Shown here: positions 18,297 through 26,860 of the stretch, in pieces
Layout of the letters: each line of letters starts with the position of its first letter
Position numbering within the stretch: the stretch's first letter is position 1
DNA from: an uncultured Clostridium sp.
Lineage (GTDB): Bacteria > Bacillota > Clostridia > TANB77 > CAG-508
Direction of reading: 5' to 3'
DNA: 43,216 bases
Assembly (NCBI GenBank): GCA_946497905.1
Contig: CAMMMI010000002.1
Location: forward strand, 1-43,216
Notes under the pieces: generated by a model
Databases searched by the model: none
Seen by the model: only the letters and a program-made list of their open reading frames with translations
What the model was told of the DNA's origin: nothing
Translations under genes and position numbers: made by a program

Positions 18297-20279
18297 ATGG
18301 GACAAAAATTTATTAGTAAGGAAATAGAAGGAATAAAAGAAAGCAATTTAGAAAAATTAAAATTATTATTTCCAAGTGTATTTAAAGATGGACAAGTAGA
18401 TTTTGAAGAATTAAAGAATCAGTTAGGAATTTTTGAAGAAGTAGGACAAGAAAAATATGAATTCAACTGGGTAGGAAAACAAGAGGCTAAACAAAATGCT
18501 ATTAGCACAATTAGTGGAGTAACTATAAAATATTATCCAGAAGAAAGTAAAGATAATGATACTACAGAAAACTTATATATAGAAGGAGATAATTTAAAAG
18601 TTTTAAAATTATTAAGAAATAATTATGCTAATAAAATAAAAATGATTTATATAGATCCTCCATACAATACAGGAAATGATACATTTGTATATCCTGATAG
18701 TTTTAAAAAATCAGATAAAGAGATTAAAGAGGATATTGGAATTACAAATGATGGAGAAAGAGTAATAAATGTACTAAAAGATAATATGTACAAAAATACA
18801 AAAGATTCAAATAAATACCATTCAACTTGGCTTTCAATGATGTATTCTAGATTGAAAATCGCACAAGAACTACTAGCAGAAGATGGTGTTATTTTTATAT
18901 CAATTGATGATAATGAGCAAGAAAATTTGAAAAAAATATGTAATGAAATATTTGGAGAAGAGAACTTTATTGGTTGCGCTGGAAGAATAACTAAAAAAAG
19001 TAATAACAAAGGAGATTTTTGGGCCCCCAATTTCGATTATATACTTACTTATACAAAGTTTAGAGAATGTGCTAACCCATTTTTGGGAGGAACAAACGAA
19101 AAAGCATATAATTTAATAGAAACAGAAGGTGAACGTAAAGGTGAACGTTACCAACTAGTTAGATTATATATGTCAACATTACAAAATAGAAATCCAGAAC
19201 AAAGATTTTGGATAGATTGTCCAGATGGTAGCAAAATAATACCTCCAGGAACAACATTTCCACCAGAAAGACCGAATTTAGGAGATGGAATATGGCGATG
19301 GACAAGAAAGAAATTTGAAGAAGAAAAAGATAAAATAGTAATAAAAGAAGTGCAATCATCTAATTTGATAAATGAGAATTTTGTACCTGCTAAATGGAAT
19401 GTATATACTAAAACATATTTAAATGATGTAATCAATAATTCTACAGCTAAACCAAATAGTTTCATAGAAGAGCATATAAACCAAATTGGGTCTCATGAAT
19501 TAAGAAATTTAGATATACCTTTTGACTACTCAAAACCAACAACTCTAATAAAATATCTTATGAAAATTGCTAAAATAGATAAAGATGCAATTGTTATGGA
19601 TTTTTTCTCAGGTTCTGCAACAACGGCGGATGCAGTTTTTCAGTTAAATGCTGAAGATAATGGGAATAGAAAATTCATAATGGTGCAAATACCAGAATTA
19701 TGTGATGAAAATTCAGAAGCATATAAAGCAGGTTACAAAAATATCTGTGAAATTGGAAAAGAAAGAATTCGCAGAGCAGGGGATAAAGTAAAAAAGGAAA
19801 CAAATGCAGAAATAGACTATGGATTTAAAGTTTTTAAACTAGATGAAACAAATATAAATTGGGAAAAAGAAGAATATAAGAAAAACATAGATGACTATAT
19901 ATTAAGGAATGGATTTATTGACGAAAAACAAAGAGAAAACCTAATGAAAGATTTTGTGGATGGAGCTAAAGATATAGATATAGTTTATGAAATATTATTA
20001 AGATATTATGGTATGCCACTATCAGCCAAAATTGAAAAATTAACTGACATAGGAGAAAGGATATACAGTGTAGGAGGAGTAATCATAATATGCTTAGAAG
20101 ATATAGTAACAAATGAAATTATAGACAAATTATCAAATACAAATTTTGCAAAATTATATTTTCGTGATAGTAGCTTTAAGGGAGAAGATAGTTTAGAATT
20201 AAAACAAAATTTAATGACAAGATTGAATTTGAAAAAAGAATATAAAGATGAAAAAACATATAAAGTAGAATTTATTTAA
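18297..20279 (+). CDS. mod: Type III restriction-modification methyltransferase (Mod), 660 aa
   Basis: The catalytic motif IV is IYIDPPYNTGNDTF (DPPY at about 120-123), and motif I is VMDFFSGSATTADAV (about 436-449). This permuted order, DPPY before FxGxG, is the beta class of N6-adenine methyltransferases, typical of type III Mod proteins. The region between motifs should hold target recognition. The C-terminal part, after QIPELCDENSEAYKAGYKNI, is the usual Mod tail. The start ATG follows AGGAGGAAATATA. It is followed directly by Res, with which it should form the restriction complex. Mod alone would protect host DNA. Confidence 0.9.
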   Translation: MGQKFISKEIEGIKESNLEKLKLLFPSVFKDGQVDFEELKNQLGIFEEVGQEKYEFNWVGKQEAKQNAISTISGVTIKYYPEESKDNDTTENLYIEGDNLKVLKLLRNNYANKIKMIYIDPPYNTGNDTFVYPDSFKKSDKEIKEDIGITNDGERVINVLKDNMYKNTKDSNKYHSTWLSMMYSRLKIAQELLAEDGVIFISIDDNEQENLKKICNEIFGEENFIGCAGRITKKSNNKGDFWAPNFDYILTYTKFRECANPFLGGTNEKAYNLIETEGERKGERYQLVRLYMSTLQNRNPEQRFWIDCPDGSKIIPPGTTFPPERPNLGDGIWRWTRKKFEEEKDKIVIKEVQSSNLINENFVPAKWNVYTKTYLNDVINNSTAKPNSFIEEHINQIGSHELRNLDIPFDYSKPTTLIKYLMKIAKIDKDAIVMDFFSGSATTADAVFQLNAEDNGNRKFIMVQIPELCDENSEAYKAGYKNICEIGKERIRRAGDKVKKETNAEIDYGFKVFKLDETNINWEKEEYKKNIDDYILRNGFIDEKQRENLMKDFVDGAKDIDIVYEILLRYYGMPLSAKIEKLTDIGERIYSVGGVIIICLEDIVTNEIIDKLSNTNFAKLYFRDSSFKGEDSLELKQNLMTRLNLKKEYKDEKTYKVEFI

Positions 20280-20297
20280 AGAATAGGAGTAAAAACT

Positions 20298-23200
20298 GTG
20301 GAAAAATGGAAATTTGACCCGAATTTAAAGTATCAAAAAGATGCTATAAACGCTGTATTAGATTTATTTGAAGGACAAAATAAAATTAGTGACACTAATA
20401 CAATTAGATATTATAGAAATGAATTAAACATTCCAAGAAGTAAGATAGCAGAAAACTTAATGAAAATTCAAAAAAATCCAGTTAATAATGTAGGATACTG
20501 GGATGATGAGCTATTACCAGATAATAAATTTACTATAGAAATGGAAACAGGAACAGGAAAGACATATGTATATCTTAGAACTATTTTAGAATTATATACT
20601 AAATATGGATTTTCAAAATTTATTTTAGTAGTACCATCTATACCAATTAGAATGGGAGTAGAAAAAACAATTATGCAATTAAGAGAACATTTTATGAGTT
20701 TATATAATGGTTTAGATATTGCTAATTGTTACTTTGTATATGATTCTAAAACAATAAATAAATTAAATTTATTCACACAGCTAGGTGGATTAAAAATAGC
20801 TATAATGAATTATCAAGCATTTGACAAATCTACAAATAAAATAAAAAATAGAAAAGAAGATGGCAAAATATATTGGGAAGAAATAAGAAAAACAAATCCA
20901 ATAGTAATAATAGATGAACCACAAAAAATAATAGGAGCAGGTAATAAAAAAAGTAAAGCATTAAAATCTATAGAAGAATTAAAACCAATGGCAACATTTA
21001 TGTATTCTGCTACACATACAAATTATTATAATTTAATATATAAATTAGATTCTTTTGATGCATTTAAAAAACATTTAGTAAAGCAGATAAGAGTATCAAC
21101 AATATATAGTGAAGTTGATAGAAACTATCCTTATTTTAAATATATAAAATTTAACAAGGATTTATCTGCAACTATAGAAATATTAAAAAACGAAAATGGT
21201 GGAATAAAAATCAGACAATTAAGAATAGATAGACCATGTGATTTATATGAAAAAACAGGGCTAGAACAATATAAAGAATTTAAAATTCTTAATGCACCAC
21301 ATAAGTTTAATGGAATAAATACAAACTTTTATAAAGAAGTAGTAAATGAGCAATATTCATTCAAAGAAGGTGAAAGTAATTATAATCTTTATGAAGATGA
21401 AATGGCAAGAATTCAAATGAAAATTACAATAAAAAAACATCTAGATAAACAAATAGAATTGTTAAAAGAAAATGTGAAAGTATTAAGCTTATTTTTTATT
21501 GACGAAGTAAACAAATATAGAGATTATAATAATGAAAATACAAAAGGAATTTATGCTAAAATGTTTGAAGAAACATATAACGAAATAATTAATACTGACA
21601 TTAGATATATAGAATTAGTAAATAAAATGCCAAGCTTAGCAAACCCAGCAAAAGTTCATGAAGGATATTTTGCAATAGATAAAAATAAAAAAATATTAAT
21701 GGATGAAAAGGCATATATATCTAAAAGTGAAAAAACTATGGAAGATATTCAAAGAGGAATAAAGAAAATTCTTGATGGAAAAGAAAAATTAATTCAGCTA
21801 GATGAACCAATATCATTTATATTTGCACATTCGGCATTATCAGAAGGGTGGGATAATCCTAATGTATTTCAATTATGTTTTTTAAGACAAACAAAATCAG
21901 AAATTAGAAAAAAACAAGAAATTGGAAGAGGTTTAAGACTTGCTCGTGGTAGTGGAGAAAATAGTGATATAAAAAGAGATGAAAATATAAATCAACTAAC
22001 AGTAATAGCAAATGAAAATTATGAAGAATTTGCAAAATCATTGCAAAAAGAATTTAATGAAGAAAACAAATATAACAAAGAATCAATTACAATCGAAGAT
22101 ACAAAACAAATTCAATTACTTATAGAAAATAAAATAGGAAGAAATTTAAATAATGATTTCTTTATAAAATTACATAGAGAATTGATTAATGGGGGATTTA
22201 TAAAAGTCAAAAACAACATTATTGACAAAACGAAAATAAAAAAAGTAGAAGACTATTATTTTGAAGATAGAGAATTGAATGACAACAGAGATAGAATTTT
22301 AGAAGCACTTAAAAAAGTAATGACAGAGAAAGAAAGTAATATAATAGAAAAATATCTAATTAATGATGATGAAATAATTCAAAATAATTGGCAGACATAT
22401 ATATCAGATAATGATTTTCAAGAAATGATATTAGAGTTAGAAGAAAAATTAAATAAAAAAACAATATATCAAATAAAATATGATGAACAAGATTTAATTA
22501 ATAATATAATATGTTCTGCATCACAAAATATAAGGAATTTTGATCAAGAAGTAATTGAAAAAAATGGGATTTTGCAGGGAGAAAATAGACAAAAGGGTGT
22601 AACTATACAAGAAGATCCTTCTAAAAATCAAATACATAAAATAGAAGAAAAATTACCAATAACAAAATCTTTTGTAGATATTATTAATTATATTGTAAAT
22701 AAAACTAATTTTACAAGACAAAGTATTATTAAAATAATAACACAATTAAGAAACCCTAGTTTATTGCAAAGACAGGATAATGTAGATATTTTAATTAAAG
22801 TAATAAGAGAGCAAAAAATAAAAGAATGTTATAAGAATATAGAGAATATAACATATACTCTAATAAATGAAAGCAATAACTTAAATGTAAGTAATATGTT
22901 TTTAATCAATGAAGTATCATCGAAAAAAATAGGAGAAACAATATTTGAGACTAAAGTAAGTAAAAGAAAAGCTTTATGCAAATACTATGTAACAGACAGT
23001 GAAGGGGAATATACCTTTGCACAGGAATTAGAAAAAGATGATGATGTGTTGATGTATTCTAAATTAAAAAAAGGAAGTATTGTTATTGAAAATCCTATAG
23101 AAAATTATTCTCCAGATTGGGTAGTAGTTTGTAAAGGAAAAGAAGAAAAAAGAAGAAAATATTTAATTATAGAAACAAAATGGGATAAAAAATGGGAAGA

Positions 23201-23372
23201 TTTATCAGAAAAAGAACAAACTAAAATAATATGTGCTAAAAAACATTTTGAAGCAATTAATAATGATATAGAATATGGCGTAATAAATTCAATAGATGGA
23301 GAAAATCTTCAAAATGATGAATATATGAATAATTGGAAAATGTTTAAGGAAAAAATAATAAAAAAATTATAA
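20298..23372 (+). CDS. res: Type III restriction enzyme subunit (Res), 1024 aa
   Basis: The GTG start at 20298 follows AGGAG. Helicase motifs: Walker A METGTGKTYVY (83-90), VIIDEPQK (about 204), FMYSATHTN, then AHSALSEGWDNP (about 515) and QEIGRGLRLARG. Near the C terminus SPDWVVV (about 939) and IIETKW (about 957) form a PD-(D/E)xK nuclease site. This is the standard Res architecture: DNA-dependent ATPase with a C-terminal endonuclease. It completes the operon with Mod. All key residues are present, so the system looks active. Confidence 0.9.
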   Translation: MEKWKFDPNLKYQKDAINAVLDLFEGQNKISDTNTIRYYRNELNIPRSKIAENLMKIQKNPVNNVGYWDDELLPDNKFTIEMETGTGKTYVYLRTILELYTKYGFSKFILVVPSIPIRMGVEKTIMQLREHFMSLYNGLDIANCYFVYDSKTINKLNLFTQLGGLKIAIMNYQAFDKSTNKIKNRKEDGKIYWEEIRKTNPIVIIDEPQKIIGAGNKKSKALKSIEELKPMATFMYSATHTNYYNLIYKLDSFDAFKKHLVKQIRVSTIYSEVDRNYPYFKYIKFNKDLSATIEILKNENGGIKIRQLRIDRPCDLYEKTGLEQYKEFKILNAPHKFNGINTNFYKEVVNEQYSFKEGESNYNLYEDEMARIQMKITIKKHLDKQIELLKENVKVLSLFFIDEVNKYRDYNNENTKGIYAKMFEETYNEIINTDIRYIELVNKMPSLANPAKVHEGYFAIDKNKKILMDEKAYISKSEKTMEDIQRGIKKILDGKEKLIQLDEPISFIFAHSALSEGWDNPNVFQLCFLRQTKSEIRKKQEIGRGLRLARGSGENSDIKRDENINQLTVIANENYEEFAKSLQKEFNEENKYNKESITIEDTKQIQLLIENKIGRNLNNDFFIKLHRELINGGFIKVKNNIIDKTKIKKVEDYYFEDRELNDNRDRILEALKKVMTEKESNIIEKYLINDDEIIQNNWQTYISDNDFQEMILELEEKLNKKTIYQIKYDEQDLINNIICSASQNIRNFDQEVIEKNGILQGENRQKGVTIQEDPSKNQIHKIEEKLPITKSFVDIINYIVNKTNFTRQSIIKIITQLRNPSLLQRQDNVDILIKVIREQKIKECYKNIENITYTLINESNNLNVSNMFLINEVSSKKIGETIFETKVSKRKALCKYYVTDSEGEYTFAQELEKDDDVLMYSKLKKGSIVIENPIENYSPDWVVVCKGKEEKRRKYLIIETKWDKKWEDLSEKEQTKIICAKKHFEAINNDIEYGVINSIDGENLQNDEYMNNWKMFKEKIIKKL

Positions 23373-23386
23373 AATATAGTAAGATG

Positions 23387-23746
23387 TTAAAAAACCTGTT
23401 TCACATGATTAAGATAAGTATGCCCACTTTTAATAAAAATCTCAATAACATCAATACGAACAAAAAGATTATTAATATGATTTTTATACAAATAATAGCT
23501 ACAAGCTTTAAATAGATGATGTTTTTTATAAGAATTCACACCATCAATAGGATATCCATATTTAAAGCTTGTACGCGTTTTAACCTCAATAAAAACAAGT
23601 TCGTTTCTAGAAGTATCTCTAGCCACAATATCAATTTCACCCTGATAACAAGAAAAATTTCTTTCAAGAATAATATAATTATTTTTTTCTAAATACTCAC
23701 AAGCATAATCCTCACCATATTTACCAGTCAATTGTTTAAAATACAT
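23387..23746 (-). CDS. yraN: YraN/UPF0102 nuclease-fold protein, 119 aa
   Basis: Motifs: GKYGEDYACEYLEKNNY, then GEIDIVARD and LVFIEVKTR. The D(x)n-ExK core is that of the restriction-endonuclease-like UPF0102/YraN family. Length is normal for the family (about 115-125). The start ATG lies within the end of dprA, a 19-base overlap, which indicates coupling. The comM-dprA-yraN order on the same strand is common in Firmicutes. The precise biochemical role of the family is not settled; a link to DNA uptake or repair is suggested by context. Confidence 0.9.
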   Translation of the reverse strand: MYFKQLTGKYGEDYACEYLEKNNYIILERNFSCYQGEIDIVARDTSRNELVFIEVKTRTSFKYGYPIDGVNSYKKHHLFKACSYYLYKNHINNLFVRIDVIEIFIKSGHTYLNHVKQVF

Positions 23747-24720
23747 ATATAACCACCTGCAACTTTCTTTATATAGCCCTCCAATTCAAGAGAAAACAAA
23801 ATATTAGAAACATCAGAAATAGATTTAGAAGTTTTTTTACAAATTTCATTTATAGAAATAGGTATAGTAGATACCAAATCATAAACAGATTGAAAATTAG
23901 GATTATCACAAATTTTCTTTTTTAAAACACACTGAGATTCAGACAAAGTATTACTTAAATCTTTAGAAAAGTTAACATCTAAATTATTAAACAAACTGTT
24001 AAGATTTTTTGATTCAATACAAAAAGTGTTTAACTTGACTTTATCAATATTTACAGATTTATTAATTAAACATTTCAAATTTTCAAATTCTAATAAAATA
24101 TCATCAGTATCAGTAACAGCAATAGCTCCATTCTTAATTAATTTATTAGTTCCAAAACCATTAGTGTTCCAAATTTCATGAGGCACAGAAAAAATCTTTC
24201 GACCTTGTAGATTAGCCAAACTTGCAGTAACACTAGTTCCACTTCTATATTGAGCTTCTACAACCAATATTCCTAATGAAAGACCACTAACAATACGATT
24301 TCTTTCTAAGAAATATTTAGGTTGATGTTTAGTATCTGGAGGATATTCACTTACAATAAGACCAGCATTGTCTAAAATTTTTTTATATAAATTCATATTT
24401 TCTTTTGGAAAAATATGATTAAAACCACATCCAAGAACAGCAATAGTTTTTCCTTTTTGATTAAATGAACCCAAGTGTGCAAAAGTATCAATTCCTACAG
24501 CCAAACCACTTGCAATAGTAATTCCATATTGTGAAAGTTCATAAGAAAATTTATAAGATAAAGCCTTTCCATTTTCAGTACACTTGCGTGAACCTATAAT
24601 TGATATTATATTGTTACTCAATAAATCTATATTACCCTCCAAATATAAATTTTTAGGAGGTTTAGGGATACTTCTTAATTGAGAAGGATATAGTTTATCA
24701 TTTAAATTTATTTTTTTTAT
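23728..24720 (-). CDS. dprA: DNA-processing protein DprA, about 330 aa, non-canonical start
   Basis: DprA loads RecA on incoming single strands during transformation. The Rossmann-like core is clear: ISIIGSRKCTENGKALSYKF, ASGLAVGIDTFAHLG, TIAVLGCG, SEYPP and RNRIVSGLS, followed by a C-terminal winged helix (ISINEICKKTSKSISDVSN). The first canonical start in frame is TTG 24642, with no ribosome site, and would remove conserved N-terminal sequence (LYPSQLRSIPKPPKNLYLEG). The frame is open back to the comM stop (24771-24769) without ATG, GTG or TTG. AAAGGA (24734-24729) lies eight bases before an ATA at 24720, the best candidate start. It overlaps yraN at its end. Confidence 0.8.
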   Translation of the reverse strand: MKKINLNDKLYPSQLRSIPKPPKNLYLEGNIDLLSNNIISIIGSRKCTENGKALSYKFSYELSQYGITIASGLAVGIDTFAHLGSFNQKGKTIAVLGCGFNHIFPKENMNLYKKILDNAGLIVSEYPPDTKHQPKYFLERNRIVSGLSLGILVVEAQYRSGTSVTASLANLQGRKIFSVPHEIWNTNGFGTNKLIKNGAIAVTDTDDILLEFENLKCLINKSVNIDKVKLNTFCIESKNLNSLFNNLDVNFSKDLSNTLSESQCVLKKKICDNPNFQSVYDLVSTIPISINEICKKTSKSISDVSNILFSLELEGYIKKVAGGYICILNN

Positions 24721-24768
24721 AAAATCAGTCCTTTCATTTATAATAATATAATCAAAACCAATACAAAA

Positions 24769-26302
24769 TCACTTAGACCAATATTTTCTATCTAAGTTTC
24801 TGTATTGAATTGCTTCTGCCAAATGGGGAGTTTCTATATTAGTAGAATTATCAAGATCTGCAATAGTTCTTGCCACTTTCAAAATTCGACTGTAAGCTCT
24901 AGCACTTAATCCAAGTCTATTAAAAGCAGTTTCTAAAATCTTTTTACTACTCTTAGAAAGTTTGCAATATTTAGAAATTAAATTTGGAGTCAATTCAGAA
25001 TTAGAAAAAATATTATAACCATCATATCTATTTAGTTGAATATTTCTAGCGATATTTACTCTTTTTCTTATATCAATTGAAGGTTCAGAATTAGTATCAT
25101 TTTCTAACTTCTGATACTTAACACTTGCTACTTCAATATGAATATCAATTCTATCTAAAAGTGGACCACTTATCTTATGTATATATTTTTGAATTTGTTC
25201 TTCACTACATGTACACTGCTTATCAGTAGAACCATAATATCCACAAGGGCAGGGATTCATACTAGCAATGAATATAAAATTAGAAGGATATGTAATAGAT
25301 GAATTAATTCTACTAATAGTTACAAATTTATCCTCCAAAGGACCACGTAAAACTTCTAAAGTAGATTTTTTAAATTCTGGTAATTCATCTAAAAATAGAA
25401 CGCCATAATGAGCTAAACTAATTTCACCGAGGTTTAGGAATTCTACCTCCGCCAACTAATGATGTTTCAGTAATAGTATGATGAGGACTTCTAAAAGGTC
25501 TTTTAAATATAAAAGGGATATCTTCAGAAAGAAGACCAGAAATACTGTGAATTTTAGTTATTTCTAATGCCTCTTCAAATGTTAAATCAGGTAAAATACT
25601 AGGAAGACGTCTAGCTAACATAGTTTTACCAGATCCAGGACTACCAATTAAGAGACAGTTATGACCGCCAGCAGCTGAGATTTCTAATGCTCTTTTAACA
25701 TTTTCTTGACCTTTTACTTCAGAAAAATCAAAATTATAGGAAGAATTAACATTTGAAAAGAAGTCAATATTTTTTTCTTTAGGAATAGAAATATGACCAT
25801 TTAGATAATTGATTACTTCATTTAAACTAGAAACAGGAATAATTTCAATATCAGTAATTATTGAAACCTCTTTAGCATTACCCTTAGGTAAAACAATTTT
25901 TTTAATGCCCAAATTCTTGGCTTCTATACAAATAGGTAAAGCACCTTTTATAGTCTCGATAGATCCATCTAAAGAAAGTTCACCCATAAAAATAGTATTA
26001 TCTAAAGAAACATTAGAAACAATATTACTAGCAATTAAAATTCCAACAGCAATTGGCAAATCAAAAATAGAACCTTCTTTTCGTGTATTGGCAGGAGCTA
26101 AATTAACAACGATTTTCCTGCTTAAAAATTCAAAAGTAGAATTCCTAATAGCAGTTTTAACCCTTTCTTTTGATTCTTTTATGCTAGTATCAGGCAAACC
26201 AACAATTTCAAAAGATGGCATACCAGAAGAAACATCAACTTGAATATTCACTAAATAACCTTGCAATCCATGCAAAGCAATACTTTTAACAATAGATAAC
26301 AT
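24769..26302 (-). CDS. comM: ComM/YifB AAA+ ATPase, one +1 shift at CGG
   Basis: Two overlapping open segments (26302-25424 and 25455-24769) give one protein of 510 aa if one base is skipped at the in-frame CGG at 25429; (1534-1)/3 is an integer, and family members are about 500-510 aa. ATG 26302 (MLSIVKSIALHGLQG) follows AAAGGA. Domains: N-terminal Lon-like fold (VDVSSGMPSFEIVGLPD), Walker A (GSPGSGKTML, about 219), the region SLVGGGRIPKPGEISLAHYG where the shift occurs (about 291), Walker B VLFLDELPEF, the Cys cluster CPCGYYGSTDKQC, and a C-terminal helical lid. ComM is a hexameric branch-migration helicase for transformed DNA. Without the shift, translation stops two codons after the CCT codon and Walker B is lost. 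Confidence 0.9.
25427..25429 (-). other. In-frame CGG, +1 shift site 5 (comM)
   Basis: The minus strand reads CCT AAA CCT CGG TGA. Skipping the C gives P-K-P-G-E-I-S-L-A-H-Y-G, the conserved ComM segment. As at site 3, the CGG is followed at once by a zero-frame stop. This site is in a chromosomal gene, outside the mobile element. Confidence 0.9.
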
Positions 26303-26509
26303 ATAATCCTTTCTACTTATATAATAAAACATTGATAAAAATAGAATAAAAACTATTAAATATAAATTATATAAGATTAAAAATAGTTGAATAAAAAATT
26401 TATTAGTGAGAGTATATATAATCAGAAAGCGTTTGTCAATACTTTAAAAAAATTTTCTCAAAAAAATATTTTTTAAGGCAAGTGTTTAAGGAGTATACAT
26501 CTTTTTATG

Positions 26510-26700
26510 ACAAAGTATTTAAATCCGCGAATTTCTAATAAATAGTTACTTGTTTATTTTGATCAATTTCAATTTTTTCAATTAAGCTATTTAGTATATA
26601 AGCTGTGATATTTTCTTTCTTTAAAAAGTCTTGGTATTTCAGTTATTTTGTCTATTGTAATCACTTCCGTTTCGTTAAAAAATAGTTGCAAGTGAATTTT
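26510..26700 (-). pseudogene. Remnant of a large serine recombinase C terminus
   Basis: On the minus strand from about 26700, ETEVITIDKITEIPRLFK is readable, and after a one-base phase change ENITAYILNSLIEKIEI, then DQNKQVTIY-stop-KFADL. This matches the C-terminal end of large serine recombinases (..L..LIEKIEI.......I.Y.F.D). A frameshift and an in-frame TAG show decay. No CGG is involved. The rest of the 26333-26860 gap is AT-rich, with one promoter and nothing else that I recognise. Confidence 0.6.
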
Positions 26701-26738
26701 TTGTCTACAATTTAAAACAATAATTATCTCAAAAAATA

Positions 26739-26767
26739 TTGTATTATTAAACTAATTATAGTATAAT
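26739..26767 (+). promoter_or_regulatory. Promoter for the DUF6076-like gene
   Basis: TTGTAT (26739-26744) and a perfect TATAAT (26762-26767) are separated by 17 bases, about 94 bases upstream of the likely start codon. Confidence 0.6.
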
Positions 26768-26860
26768 ATAATTAAGATGCCAATAACAATTATTAAAAAA
26801 GTTAAAATTGTTTTCAAAAATACTTAATAGAATTTTATGAAAATGGAGGAAAGTATTGAA

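Noticed and set aside
24719..24739. ATG at 24737 as the dprA start
   Set aside because: It is out of frame and meets TAA after six codons.
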